Below are positions 45,186 to 54,927 of a stretch of 64,000 bases of DNA, piece by piece. The stretch is from NCBI GenBank assembly GCA_014859965.1, contig JACZKQ010000028.1:1-64000 (forward strand), given 5' to 3'. The position numbers and the translations under genes were made by a program. The stretch's first letter is position 1; each line of letters begins with the position of its first letter. Source of the stretch: Phycisphaerae bacterium. Lineage in GTDB: Bacteria; Planctomycetota; Phycisphaerae; Sedimentisphaerales; Anaerohalosphaeraceae. The notes beneath the pieces were generated by a model. The model saw only the letters and a program-made list of their open reading frames with translations, ran no database searches and was not told where the DNA came from.

Positions 45186-46433
45186 TCAGGTAGCCGCCGC
45201 TAAGGCGGCGTTTGTGCCTGCCAATGCGCCGGTAGACCAGGCGATTTGGAGATTGTAGCCGCCGCAAGGGCCGTCGACGTCGATGACCTCGCCGGCGAAG
45301 AACAGGCCGTGGACAATCTTTGACTGCATGGTTTTCGGATCGATCTCCTCGCGGCTGATGCCGCCCCGCGTTACGGTGGCCTCTTCGATCGGGCAAGTTG
45401 AGCAGATCGTGACCGGCAGCGCCTTAAGCATCGCCAACAGCGCACCACGTTTGGCCTTGCTGAGCTGGCCCATCCATATCTCCGGATCGATAGCCGCAAG
45501 TTGAAGGATGCACATCGCCAATGCCCTGGGCAGCAACTGGCAGACCACCGTGCTCACTTCCTTTTTGGGATGGCTCGCGGCCAAATCGACGAAGTACTTT
45601 TGCAAAGCCTGCTGATTCATGGACGGAACAAGGTCAATGGCCGCAGCAAGGGGCCCGGCGCCTCCGGCAAGGGCATCCGTCACGAAACGGCTCAGGTCAA
45701 AGACCGCCGGCCCGCCGAGGCCTTTGCCGGTGAACATCATCGGCCCGCGCGCCGCCGCCTCCTTTTCGCCCTCAATTGAACACGAGATCCGCACGTCGCT
45801 TACCGCCACCCCCTGAAGCTTCCGCAGCCAACCCTCCCGCGCGATGAGCCCGACAGCGGCCGCCTTCGGCAAGACCACCGTGTGTCCCAGGGCCGCCGCC
45901 AGTTTGTAGCCGTCGCCGGTGGAGCCGGTTTGCGGCCAACTTTTGCCGCCGGTGGCGACGATCACGGCCGCCGCACGGATGCTGTCTTCGCCGACCTCGA
46001 CAGCGAATGCGTCCGCGACTTTAACGATTCGTGAAGCCCGCTTTCCGTAGAGGAGTCGCACAGAGCCCTTTTTCGCCTCGGCCAAAAGCACATTCTTAAC
46101 ATCCGTCGCGCGGTCCGTGTCGGGGAAGACCAAGCCGTCCGCCTCGACGCGACACTTAAGCTGGCCCGCGGCAAGGAACGCAATCATGTCCTCCGGGGTG
46201 AATGAATACAGGGCGTGCTTGAGAAACCGCCCGAAGCGGTCATACGCCGGCAGCACCTCCCTCACGTCGCCGGCATGAGTCACATTGCACCGCCCGCGGC
46301 CCGTCCGTAGGAGCTTGCGGCCTGCTGTCGTGTTAGTTTCAACAACAACGACATCCGCACCGGCCCGGCCGGCAAATACAGCGGCCATCAGCCCGGCCGC
46401 CCCTGCTCCAACAATACACACATCGCACATCAT
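45186..46433 (-). CDS. HI0933-type FAD-dependent oxidoreductase (BaiN/aminoacetone-oxidase family)
   Basis: A 415-residue flavoprotein. The FAD-binding motif is VCIVGAGAAGLMAAVFAGRAG, followed by TTAGRKLLRTGRGRCNVTH characteristic of the family, VIVATGGKSWPQTGSTGDGY, MMFTGKGLGGPAVFDLSR, and the C-terminal FFAGEVIDVDGPCGGYNLQIAWSTG. The frame runs upstream through the RNase P RNA gene, so the start must be 46433 or the adjacent ATG at 46430. Neither has a good ribosome binding site. It begins 35 bases after the end of RNase P RNA and may be reached by read-through from that promoter. Physiological substrate unknown. Confidence 0.88.
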   Translation of the reverse strand: MMCDVCIVGAGAAGLMAAVFAGRAGADVVVVETNTTAGRKLLRTGRGRCNVTHAGDVREVLPAYDRFGRFLKHALYSFTPEDMIAFLAAGQLKCRVEADGLVFPDTDRATDVKNVLLAEAKKGSVRLLYGKRASRIVKVADAFAVEVGEDSIRAAAVIVATGGKSWPQTGSTGDGYKLAAALGHTVVLPKAAAVGLIAREGWLRKLQGVAVSDVRISCSIEGEKEAAARGPMMFTGKGLGGPAVFDLSRFVTDALAGGAGPLAAAIDLVPSMNQQALQKYFVDLAASHPKKEVSTVVCQLLPRALAMCILQLAAIDPEIWMGQLSKAKRGALLAMLKALPVTICSTCPIEEATVTRGGISREEIDPKTMQSKIVHGLFFAGEVIDVDGPCGGYNLQIAWSTGALAGTNAALAAAT

Positions 46434-46468
46434 AGGAAGACACAGAATAGAGGATAGAAAAAATATAA

Positions 46469-46853
46469 GAGCGGGTCCGTAAGCCGAGTTCTGTTCACCG
46501 CCGAAGCGGTGGGCGGTCATTACACTTGACCGACCGTTGCCGGCCGGCTCTCCCCCGAAGAGGAAGCAACCTACCCGCCGGTAGCTGTTCGGGCCGAACA
46601 GAGGAGCCGAAGCGCCAACCGGCATGCTTGGTCTTGCAGGCGGTGGGGTTTACCCTGCCGACGCCGTCGCCGGCGCCGCGGTGCGCTCTTACCGCACCTT
46701 TTCACCATTGCCTGTGCCCGAAGGCCATCGGCTGTGTGTTTTCTGTGGCACTTTCCCTCGGGTCGCCCCGGGTGGCCGTTAGCCACCACCGTGCCCTGCC
46801 CTGCTCGGACTTTCCTCCGGGCTATTCGCCCGGCGACCGCCGGACCCACTCTC
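46469..46853 (-). ncRNA. rnpB: RNase P RNA, bacterial type
   Basis: This 385-base RNA is the catalytic subunit of RNase P, which trims the 5' ends of pre-tRNAs. On the minus strand the 5' end GAGUGGGUCCG pairs with the 3' end CGGACCCGCUC as helix P1. The universally conserved segments GGAGGAAAGUCCG (near 46820-46808), a GGUAAGAGCGCACCG region, and ACAGAACUCGGCUUACG at the 3' end are all present. A run of T (46464-46455) follows the 3' end and may terminate transcription. It lies between L-aspartate oxidase and the HI0933-type gene, on the same strand. Confidence 0.97.
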
Positions 46854-46858
46854 ACACG

Positions 46859-46887
46859 ATTATATACGAATAGTTGCCCTGTGTATA
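46859..46887 (-). promoter_or_regulatory. Promoter of the RNase P RNA gene
   Basis: A perfect TATAAT (46864-46859) lies 17 bases after TATACA (46887-46882) on the minus strand. The expected start point falls six or seven bases later, exactly at the predicted 5' end of the RNA. Confidence 0.75.
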
Positions 46888-46975
46888 CGTCACTGCCTGC
46901 CCTGTGCTCAGAAAAACTCTGCAGCGTCGACATCAGCAAGGTGCTCGCCGTGACACCGCAGAGATCACCGCACCT

Positions 46976-48589
46976 CTACAGCGGCCTTTGGAGGTCGATG
47001 TGCGTGGCGAAGGCGGGATCCGTCTCAGGGAAATCCACGCGATAATGTACGCCGCGACTCTCGCACCGCTGCTCGGCGGCGCAGGCCATCAGCCATGAAA
47101 CTGTCAGCATGTTCTGGCACTCCCAGCCGACGGTGTCGTCGAAGACCTTGTCCATTACGTACCGCTGCCAGAACTGGACGATCTCCCGGGCCTCGGTAAG
47201 CGGCTGCTGCTTGCGCGTGATGCCCACGTTGCGCCACATGACGGCCCGCAGTGAATTGACAATATCGCCAGTATCCAGGCGACTGCGGTCGGACGGAGGA
47301 ATCTCGATCTTCATGCGATGCCGGATTTGATTGAGCCCGTGATTGACCTGTCGGCTCGCGGTAACCCCGGCGATCTTGCCGAATACCAGCCCCTCCAGCA
47401 GGCTGTTGCTGCCGAGTCGGTTGGCTCCGTGCAGGCCGGTGGAGGCCACTTCTCCGCAGGCGTACAGGTTCGGGATGCTGGTCCGGCCGCTGGGGTCAGT
47501 TCGGACGCCGCCGATCATATAATGAGCACTGGGCCGCACGGGGATCAGATCGGTGCTGACGTCAATATCGAAACTCTCGCACAATTCGCTGATCAGCGGG
47601 AACCGGCACCTGAAATGCCCTTTGTCGAAATGACGGATATCCAGGTAGACATGCGTGCTGTTGGTCTTGAGCATGCGGTCCAGAATCGACCGGCTCACCA
47701 CGTCGCGGGGCGCAAGTTCGCCGGCCGGATCGTACTCAGGCATGAAACGCTTGTGGTTGCAATCCACGAGCAGCGCCCCTTCGCCGCGAAGCGTTTCGGT
47801 AATGAGTGCCCGTGAGGCACCGGCAATATATAGCGTCGTGGGGTGGAACTGCATGAATTCCATGTCACGAAGGACCGCGCCCGCGCGATAGGCCATCGCC
47901 AGACCGTCAGCAGTCGCGACGCGAGGATTGGTGGTCTCTCGATAGAGCCGTCCCGCCCCGCCGGTCGCCAGAACGGTGTTCGCCGCCCAGATGATCTCAC
48001 AGCCGACATTCGGCCGACAGCCGATGACACCGATACACGCACCCGCGTCGTCGGTGATAAGATCAACGGCATAGAAATGCTCGATGAAATTGATTGTCGG
48101 CGAGTTCCGGACCTTGCGCAGCAGCGCCTCGGCAATGCCCCGACCGGTAGAATCGCCGAGAGCGTGGGCCACCCGGGCGCGGCTGTGGCCGCCTTCGAGC
48201 GTGATGTCGATATGCCCGTCGATCTTGTCGAATTCAGCCCCCCACTCGATGAGCTGAAGGATCAGCTCCGGGCCGTTCCTGACGACCAGACGGACAATGT
48301 CCTCGTCGCACAGCCCGCAGCCCGTCCGCAGCGTGTCGGCAATGTGCAGTTCGAAGGTGTCGTCACCGCCCAATACCGAGGCGATGCCGCCTTGGGCATT
48401 CCACGTGTTGCTGTCGGCGGCGTTCTCCTTGCACACGAGTGTTACATCGCAATATCGCGAGGCTTCCAGCGCCGCACGAAGTCCCGCAATGCCGCTGCCG
48501 ATCACGAGGCAGTCGGTAAACAACTGCTGCGTGCTGGTGGTGTCGAACGGCATCAGGTATCGTCTGTCTTCGGCCGGTTTGGGTGACAT
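46976..48589 (-). CDS. nadB: L-aspartate oxidase
   Basis: A 537-residue FAD enzyme that oxidises L-aspartate to iminoaspartate, the first step of NAD synthesis. Family motifs are LVIGSGIAGLRAALEA, SNTWNAQGGIASVLG, EGGHSRARVAHALGDSTGRGI, the active-site region EFMQFHPTTLY, LDIRHFDKGHF, RPSAHYMIGGVRTD and YACGEVASTGLHGANRLGSNSLLE. This combination distinguishes it from succinate dehydrogenase flavoprotein. GGGAG lies five bases before the ATG. nadA and nadC are not in the window. A promoter is visible at 48622-48650. Confidence 0.93.
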   Translation of the reverse strand: MSPKPAEDRRYLMPFDTTSTQQLFTDCLVIGSGIAGLRAALEASRYCDVTLVCKENAADSNTWNAQGGIASVLGGDDTFELHIADTLRTGCGLCDEDIVRLVVRNGPELILQLIEWGAEFDKIDGHIDITLEGGHSRARVAHALGDSTGRGIAEALLRKVRNSPTINFIEHFYAVDLITDDAGACIGVIGCRPNVGCEIIWAANTVLATGGAGRLYRETTNPRVATADGLAMAYRAGAVLRDMEFMQFHPTTLYIAGASRALITETLRGEGALLVDCNHKRFMPEYDPAGELAPRDVVSRSILDRMLKTNSTHVYLDIRHFDKGHFRCRFPLISELCESFDIDVSTDLIPVRPSAHYMIGGVRTDPSGRTSIPNLYACGEVASTGLHGANRLGSNSLLEGLVFGKIAGVTASRQVNHGLNQIRHRMKIEIPPSDRSRLDTGDIVNSLRAVMWRNVGITRKQQPLTEAREIVQFWQRYVMDKVFDDTVGWECQNMLTVSWLMACAAEQRCESRGVHYRVDFPETDPAFATHIDLQRPL

Positions 48590-48621
48590 ATCCGCTCCCT
48601 GTCCTTGTTGTAAAACCTTCT

Positions 48622-48650
48622 ATGATAAGCAATACGCCCGAAACCTGCAA
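48622..48650 (-). promoter_or_regulatory. Candidate promoter of nadB
   Basis: TTGCAG (48650-48645) and TATCAT (48627-48622) on the minus strand are separated by 17 bases. The transcript would begin about 26 bases before the nadB ATG. Confidence 0.65.
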
Positions 48651-48657
48651 ACAGCAA

Positions 48658-51600
48658 TTAATCTGCGATTTCTGCAAGGGTAATCGCCAGAAGCGCCGGC
48701 ACCGCACGGTTGGCGACTTTGCCGTCCGAATTAAGGCCGGGCAGCATATCGGCACTTTGTATCTCAACCTGCGGCCGAGGATTGGCGACCTTCATGGCGT
48801 AAAGGACCGCCTGCTGCGGATTGTCTTCACTCAGCTTGGCGCTCCACGCTGCGGCCGCCCCTTCCAGATCGCGCGGCTCTTCCTGGATCCAGTGATCGAT
48901 ATGCTTTTCCAGTATAACGGGAACCACCACCGACTCGCCGTCGGCATAGTTCAGGACGTACCGGGCCGCCTCCGGCAGAGCAAATCGATCGTCCGACGAC
49001 TCAAGGCGGCGGCGTTCTCGATCATCGAGCGGCCGTGTCACGTTAGCGGCGTGCAGGAAGAACAGCACGTCCGCCCTGCGTCCTATTGTGATCCCGCGGA
49101 CCTCGCCGCTGAGCCCTTCCGGCGAACCCCGCAGGCCGCCCAGCATGACGCAGTCGGGCACCGGCGATGTGCTGAAATCGATGACGTGAAATTTTACATT
49201 GGCAAAGGTATTCTCACCCAGCGGCAGCCGAGCCAGGTCCTGGCCCCTGCGGCCAAACCAGCCCGCCCGGCCGCGGCTTTCCGCGATGAACCGGTTGCAG
49301 AAGCCCGAGATGTCGACGGTCCGATACGCCAGATTTACACCCGGCACCGCCACGTTCGACATCCGGGTGCCGGCGCCCATGTTCTGCAGAAGGGTTCCCA
49401 GGAGAGTAATTTTCTTGCCCTCATTTTCCTTCAACGGCTCGTCCGCCATGAACTTGAGCTGATTAACGAGCACGCCGCCCGCACCGTTTTCGAAGGCGAC
49501 CAGTCCGCCGGCACGGTCAAGAAAGATACCTTTCGAAGGCCTGGCCGTTCGAATGAACTGCACGTTGTCGATACCCACGAGGTTTGGCTGCCGATTAGTC
49601 TGCGGCTTTCTCCGCCACGTGCGGATCTGAAGCGTAATCGTTTTATGCGCAGTCTGCGGCGGGTCAATCTTTGCCGCAACCATACCCGAACCATCGGGCA
49701 GCTTGATTCGCACCGCGCCGGCAGTGTCGCCGTCAAAGATCACGTCGACGTCCTCAATCGTGCCGTAATTGGTGTTGTTCCAGATACGCACCTCTTTGAT
49801 CGTCTCGGGCCGCCGCACCGTGAAGACCAGAGGCTCCGGCCCATTCTCGCCGATCCATATCTGCCGGATGTACTTCCAGAAATCATCGTTGAGCATGCCG
49901 TTGACGTAGTTGTACGGGTCGTTGTCGCTCATCGTCGCGGTGTACGCATACGGTTCGTGCTTCGCGCCCGGCGGATACGTAAACGGTCCCGCGTCGTCGC
50001 CGTCGATCACGTAGTCGAACGTGTCGCCGCTGACCCAGCGCTTGCCGTTCCACCGCGCGATCCATTCGGTCCCATACTGCATCACGTCACCATCGCCAAT
50101 CGTCGCGGCAAGCGGCGTATCGCGGTCCAGCGTATGATCGCGTTCCACACGGAAGGGCCGCAACATATGCTCAGTGCCTGCAAATGTATTGAGTCCCGCA
50201 ATGCTCTCCGGCCTCACGTTGCACAGCATAATCCAGCCGCCGGCCTCTTCGAAGGCCTTCGCCTGCTTTCTCAAGCGATTGAGGGTCTCGAGGTTCGCCG
50301 CCGTCGCATCGATGATCGCAACCTTATACTTCTCGATGTCCAGCGCCCCGGCGATGTCGACAACCGACTCGGCAAGCACGCCGGTCTGGGCAACCTTGCC
50401 GCTCAACAGCTTGTTCTGTGGACTGTACACCGCCGCCGCCGCCGTCGCGGGCCGGTATTGCGAATACCGCCGCAGCATATTGGCAAATAGTGTATCCGCC
50501 GCGGGCTCGACGCCCAGTTTCGCCCCTACCCGCAACTGGCACAAGACCATGATGCCCTTGCCGGCCGCCGCCTCGACCAGCGCCGAATACGGAAGCAGCG
50601 CCCCGCATTCCACCAGGCTCCGCGCCCCTTGACGCGGCTTCTCGTACACGTGCTTGTACGTCGGATGATCGCCCGCCCAATCCGTCAGGTCCTCGGCGCC
50701 TAAATCGGCGAACAACTCCGTCCCCAGGGCCTGCGGATGTGCATAGCCGCCGAAATGATGCGTCGTTTCCAGCACCGTCGGCAGATTACCCCCCGCGACC
50801 GGATTGTCCTGTTCCAGCACGATCACCCGCCCGCCTCGCGCGGCAAAAGCCAACAGGTCCTGCCCGAGGGCCTCCTTGCGCGTCAGCGTATCCGGCCCGA
50901 CGATGAGAAGCCCGCCTGCCGACCGCAGCGACTCCAGCGATGCGATCCGTTTGTATGCCACTTTTGTGCTGTTGAGATAATCGCCCACCTTGCCCGACCG
51001 GTCCAGCAGCAGCACGTCGCCGCCGACAGCAATCCTGTCAACCACCGGCAGCACGGGGATATTCCACGAGTCATTGAAGGTCGCGGCCCCTTTCTGTGAC
51101 ACGGCAAAGCTCAGCACGCCTTCCAAGCGCTTGCCCGTATTGGGCGCCTTGATCGACAGCGTCTGCTCCAACCCGTACCCCGGCCGAATCGCAAGCGACT
51201 CCTTGCCCCCGGCCACGCGCCGTCCGTCGGCCTTGTATGCCCACTCGAAAACCACCGGTGCATCGCTGAACGTATCGTTCATCACCTTCACCAGCACCTC
51301 GTTCTCACGGCCCGCATAGAAGCGGTACGCCCGCTTACGCGGAATCACATATAAATCGCTGAAGACCTTCTGCCCGTCCTCGTACGCACTCAGGTTGTCC
51401 CACGGGAAAAAACCCGCCACCCCGGCCCAGCGGTACCCGTCGTAGACCGCCCGCACAAACTTCGCCTTCGCCCGAGACGCATCGTCCTGACTGCGAAACG
51501 CCACCGGCCCGGCGGCATACGTGCCGTACTCGAGCCACTTGGCATACAGACTCTCGCCCGCCATCCACGGCTTCCCGCGCGTCCACGGCCAGCGGCTCAC

Positions 51601-53814
51601 CTTCTCCGCAACCTTCTCCATCGTGTACGCGTTATCCGGGTACCAGTCCACCTCGCCCAACGGGTAATGCGGGCAGTTGATCTCCAGCGCCTCCTTCGGC
51701 GACGTCAAACCCTCCGCCTTCGACAAGTCGCCCCCGCCCCCAACCGTGTACGGCCGCGTCGGGTCGTTGGCCTTGCCCGCCTCGTAAACCTTCAGCATCT
51801 CGCGCTCAATGACCGGCAGGTGCCCCCCGTAAAGATTCATACCGTTGATATAGACCAGCTCATTTTCAATCTGGTAGAAGATCACCGACGGATGGTTGCG
51901 GTACGCCCGCGTCAACTGATCGATATGCTGCCGAAAACCCGCCCACACCGGCTCGTTCGGCCTGCCGTCGTCCAGCAGCACGTAGTTGATCATCATCCCG
52001 TCGATCATCGAGCACAGCCGCCCGGCCATCCCGTGCCGATCATAGAACTCCAACTGCTCCTCCCGCGTCCGCAACACCCTTGAAAGGCGCCGATCCTGTG
52101 ATATCCGCATAAACCGGTCGCCCTCAGCCCGCCATTGCCGCTCATCGTCCTCGGCCTCACTCACGGGCTCCGGCACATCCACCCAGTTCCAAAAATTCCG
52201 GCGCACACCGTTAATCAGAATTGCCGGCCCTTCCACCGTCACCTCACGAAAGCCGAACAACTGCTCATGCGTGTCGATCACCTTGCCGTCGGCGATCACC
52301 TTTGTTCGGAGGCGATACAGGTCCGGGTTCGGCAGCGGCCACCACAGCTTCGCATCCGCCCACGCCTCCTTCACCGTCACCGTCGCTGTCCCATTCGCCC
52401 TCATGGCGACAGCAACCGGGGCGAATGTCTTCTCGACCGTGCCGTCCCGGTCGTACACCGCCTCGCAATCCACCCGCACCGTCCGCGCCGCATCGCTCGT
52501 ATTCCGCACGGTAACGTCGGCCACAAGCTCCTTTCGCGCAACCGAAGGCTTTACGAAGACGTCTTCCGCATACGCGCTCCCGGCCGCAACCAGCCGCACC
52601 GGATTGACGATCCCGTACTCCAGCCCCTCGCCGTCGCCCTTCGTCGACGGCCAGATCGGCGCCACCCACCGCGACCAGTCGTTGCGGTCGCGCGGCAGGT
52701 TCCGCTTCATGTTCAGATCGCCGCCCTGGTGCTTGCGGTCGAACGCGTAGTAGCTGCCCTTGACGGCCACGGCGATCTCATTGACCTTGCCCGGCTCGAC
52801 AAACTTCGTCACATCCAGGTCCCATGGAATCCACACGCCCGTGTGCTCCCCTGCCAGGCGGCCGTTCACAAACACGCTCACAATCCAGTTCGTCCCGGAG
52901 AAATGCAGGTTGAAGCCCCGCCCCTCTAATCCATCCGGCACCCGCACCTTCGTTCGGTAGATCACGCGATGCCCGAACGTGATCTCCGGATGCCGCGATG
53001 CGTCGCCGGGCACATCGATCCCCATCCAGTTCAGCTCGCCTTCGGCCGGCATCTTCCGCACCGGCTCATAAGTATCCTCGTTCATGTCCGGATCGTCGTA
53101 TCGGGCAATCTGCCACGGACCGTTAAGCACAACTTCGCTCCGCCCACCCGCGGCCGCCGTCGGCAAATCATAGACCTGCCCCGCCGCTTTGCGATCAATC
53201 TCAGAATCGTAACGCTCCCCCGGTTTCAACTTGCCCTCCGGCGTCCAGTCGCCCTTGACCAGAACGACCGCATCAATCGCCACCATCGGATTGTCCAGGT
53301 GTGTCTTCAAAAACCGCAGACTCAAGCGGTGCCGCCCCGCCGACAACTCAGCCGGCCCCATCTCCCACCAGGCCACTTCGTTCCAGACCCCGACGTATTT
53401 GACATTGGTCGTGCGTCGCTCCACGTCCGGCTCCGGCCGACCGGCCAGTTTCGCCTTCTCGTTGTCGCTGAGGGTTGCCGCGATCCCCACCGTCGTCCAC
53501 GCCCCGCCGTCGAACCGCCATGCAACGTTCGCCCGGATCCACTCGAAGCCCACCCGCAGCCACAAAGTGTATTCACCCGCCTCCTTCACCTCCACGTCGT
53601 ACTCGACCAGATACCCCTCGTCCGGCAAATCCGCCCGCTCCTTCGGCAGTAGCCAACGCTCGCCGCTAAGGAGCCCCGACCGCTCCGCCCCCGAAGCACT
53701 CCACTCAAAATCAGCCCCAGCAGGATTTTCCCCCTCAACCCAGATATGCGTCTGCCCCGGCACCGTATTCGAAAGAAAGAAACACAGACCCAGGATAAAA
53801 GACGTGATTCTCAT
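48658..53814 (-). CDS. Very large secreted GH2-like glycoside hydrolase
   Basis: A 1718-residue exported protein (signal MRITSFILGLCFFLSNTVPGQ). After a carbohydrate-binding-like region (residues 25-200, starting HIWVEGENPAG), a GH2 sugar-binding domain follows (LNGPWQIARYDD ... FSGTNWIVSVFVNGRLAGEHTGVW). Next come an Ig-like domain (VRNTSDAARTVRVDCEAVYD) and a TIM barrel with IFYQIENELVYI (acid/base Glu of the NE pair) and KPWMAGESLYAKW (likely nucleophile Glu). The last 850 residues contain a glutamine-amidotransferase-like fold region (GGLLIVGPDTLTRKEALG ... GGRVIVLEQDNP) and a sugar-binding-like domain (VRIWNNTNYGTIEDVDVIFDG). GH2 enzymes cleave beta-galactosides, mannosides or glucuronides; the substrate is unknown. 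It is far larger than usual family members. Confidence 0.78.
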   Translation of the reverse strand: MRITSFILGLCFFLSNTVPGQTHIWVEGENPAGADFEWSASGAERSGLLSGERWLLPKERADLPDEGYLVEYDVEVKEAGEYTLWLRVGFEWIRANVAWRFDGGAWTTVGIAATLSDNEKAKLAGRPEPDVERRTTNVKYVGVWNEVAWWEMGPAELSAGRHRLSLRFLKTHLDNPMVAIDAVVLVKGDWTPEGKLKPGERYDSEIDRKAAGQVYDLPTAAAGGRSEVVLNGPWQIARYDDPDMNEDTYEPVRKMPAEGELNWMGIDVPGDASRHPEITFGHRVIYRTKVRVPDGLEGRGFNLHFSGTNWIVSVFVNGRLAGEHTGVWIPWDLDVTKFVEPGKVNEIAVAVKGSYYAFDRKHQGGDLNMKRNLPRDRNDWSRWVAPIWPSTKGDGEGLEYGIVNPVRLVAAGSAYAEDVFVKPSVARKELVADVTVRNTSDAARTVRVDCEAVYDRDGTVEKTFAPVAVAMRANGTATVTVKEAWADAKLWWPLPNPDLYRLRTKVIADGKVIDTHEQLFGFREVTVEGPAILINGVRRNFWNWVDVPEPVSEAEDDERQWRAEGDRFMRISQDRRLSRVLRTREEQLEFYDRHGMAGRLCSMIDGMMINYVLLDDGRPNEPVWAGFRQHIDQLTRAYRNHPSVIFYQIENELVYINGMNLYGGHLPVIEREMLKVYEAGKANDPTRPYTVGGGGDLSKAEGLTSPKEALEINCPHYPLGEVDWYPDNAYTMEKVAEKVSRWPWTRGKPWMAGESLYAKWLEYGTYAAGPVAFRSQDDASRAKAKFVRAVYDGYRWAGVAGFFPWDNLSAYEDGQKVFSDLYVIPRKRAYRFYAGRENEVLVKVMNDTFSDAPVVFEWAYKADGRRVAGGKESLAIRPGYGLEQTLSIKAPNTGKRLEGVLSFAVSQKGAATFNDSWNIPVLPVVDRIAVGGDVLLLDRSGKVGDYLNSTKVAYKRIASLESLRSAGGLLIVGPDTLTRKEALGQDLLAFAARGGRVIVLEQDNPVAGGNLPTVLETTHHFGGYAHPQALGTELFADLGAEDLTDWAGDHPTYKHVYEKPRQGARSLVECGALLPYSALVEAAAGKGIMVLCQLRVGAKLGVEPAADTLFANMLRRYSQYRPATAAAAVYSPQNKLLSGKVAQTGVLAESVVDIAGALDIEKYKVAIIDATAANLETLNRLRKQAKAFEEAGGWIMLCNVRPESIAGLNTFAGTEHMLRPFRVERDHTLDRDTPLAATIGDGDVMQYGTEWIARWNGKRWVSGDTFDYVIDGDDAGPFTYPPGAKHEPYAYTATMSDNDPYNYVNGMLNDDFWKYIRQIWIGENGPEPLVFTVRRPETIKEVRIWNNTNYGTIEDVDVIFDGDTAGAVRIKLPDGSGMVAAKIDPPQTAHKTITLQIRTWRRKPQTNRQPNLVGIDNVQFIRTARPSKGIFLDRAGGLVAFENGAGGVLVNQLKFMADEPLKENEGKKITLLGTLLQNMGAGTRMSNVAVPGVNLAYRTVDISGFCNRFIAESRGRAGWFGRRGQDLARLPLGENTFANVKFHVIDFSTSPVPDCVMLGGLRGSPEGLSGEVRGITIGRRADVLFFLHAANVTRPLDDRERRRLESSDDRFALPEAARYVLNYADGESVVVPVILEKHIDHWIQEEPRDLEGAAAAWSAKLSEDNPQQAVLYAMKVANPRPQVEIQSADMLPGLNSDGKVANRAVPALLAITLAEIAD

Positions 53815-53864
53815 CGTACGTGCCTTCTCCAAGAAACAGCCTCAGGCATTAAAAATATACGGTC

Positions 53865-53893
53865 AAAAAAAATCCTCTGGACCAGCCAGAGGA
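53865..53893 (-). terminator. Rho-independent terminator of the prepilin-like gene
   Basis: On the minus strand TCCTCTGG (53893-53886) pairs perfectly with CCAGAGGA (53880-53873) over a five-base loop and is followed by eight T (53872-53865). It separates the prepilin-like gene from the GH2-like gene. Confidence 0.92.
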
Positions 53894-53924
53894 CTTATTG
53901 TGCTGCAAAACGAAAACATCGAAT

Positions 53925-54809
53925 TCAATACCCTGAATACTGCCGTTCTGTTACGAGGCCGCTCGTGTGCTCAGGAATGGGTGCGACGCTGCCATCCAAA
54001 AAAATCGTATTCGACCGGCCATTCGGCTGGTTGTTGATCTGCGAGATCCTCTGCGCCATGCCCGACGGTTCATCCAAACCCGCACTCCTCTTGCTGTGAC
54101 GGAAGATCGTCCCGTAGTGAGCCTCACGATTACCTGCACCCCCCGCGCTGCTGGGACGATACTGCCGCAGGTTCACTGTCTGGCCGGCAGGTACATACAT
54201 CATGTCATTCTGCTCTCCCCCCTGTGACCAGCCTTCGAACTTCGGCTCCGGATGGTCTTGTGCAATGATAAATTGGGAAGGTGACTTGATTTCCGACGTC
54301 TTACGGTTATATCGCAAGGGGCCTGGAGGCGTGGCGGTGCGTTCCCTCACATCCGTGTAGAAGAACGAGTTCAGGCCGTACCCAGTCAGTTTGCCTATTG
54401 CCTCCGCCGATTGCCCGGCCAGCGGTTTATAATACTGGCTGCTGAGGTCGTAGAGTGCCGCGGCCTTGTAACTGGGACAACCGCATGCCGCAGGGTCTTC
54501 GACATAGTCCACATAACCGACAGCCCAGTAAGCTGCGGCCCAATCCGCATGTCCGGGTTTCAGATACTGACCGGCCGCATCCGTCCAATTCAGCCCGTTA
54601 CTCCCGTTGCTGTTAAATGCCCTCGCATCGTTTTCTTCCAGATAGATCACTATCCCGCGCCCAAGCCCTTTGGCGTGTGCACGGCAGACAATATCCCTGG
54701 CCTTATCCTTGGCTTTTTGCAGGCCTGGCGCCATAATAGCCAATAACAACGCGATGATGGCGATCACGACCAGCAACTCAATCAAAGTAAAAGCGCGTCT
54801 TCTTCTCAT
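53925..54809 (-). CDS. Type II secretion-style prepilin-like protein
   Basis: A 294-residue protein with a class III signal peptide: MRRRR-AFTLIELLVVIAIIALLLAI, cleaved before F/A with Glu at +5, followed by a polar domain. The C-terminal IFLDGSVAPIPEHT resembles the H-x9-DG region of the large prepilin-like families of Planctomycetota and Lentisphaerota. GGAG lies nine bases before the ATG. It has its own promoter and terminator and is therefore monocistronic. It is probably assembled into or exported by a pilus-like system; in such genomes many copies occur next to glycoside hydrolases, as here, but function is unproven. Confidence 0.87.
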   Translation of the reverse strand: MRRRRAFTLIELLVVIAIIALLLAIMAPGLQKAKDKARDIVCRAHAKGLGRGIVIYLEENDARAFNSNGSNGLNWTDAAGQYLKPGHADWAAAYWAVGYVDYVEDPAACGCPSYKAAALYDLSSQYYKPLAGQSAEAIGKLTGYGLNSFFYTDVRERTATPPGPLRYNRKTSEIKSPSQFIIAQDHPEPKFEGWSQGGEQNDMMYVPAGQTVNLRQYRPSSAGGAGNREAHYGTIFRHSKRSAGLDEPSGMAQRISQINNQPNGRSNTIFLDGSVAPIPEHTSGLVTERQYSGY

Positions 54810-54881
54810 GAAATGACTCTCCGTTCCTGTATTGCGGGCACCACATTACATATGTCACTGCGTCATCGCCACCTTACCTAA

Positions 54882-54909
54882 ATTATAACAGAATCGGTGG
54901 CAATTTCCA
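54882..54909 (-). promoter_or_regulatory. Candidate promoter of the prepilin-like gene
   Basis: On the minus strand TGGAAA (54909-54904) and TATAAT (54887-54882) are 16 bases apart. The -10 is perfect, the -35 matches at four of six positions, and the transcript would start about 66 bases upstream of the ATG. Confidence 0.5.
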
Positions 54910-54927
54910 GTGATATTTTGGGAAGGA

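Noticed and set aside
48583-50490. 635-codon plus-strand frame opposite the GH2-like gene
   Set aside because: Arg/His/Pro-rich composition and no domain; it is antisense to a continuous secreted enzyme and overlaps the nadB promoter.
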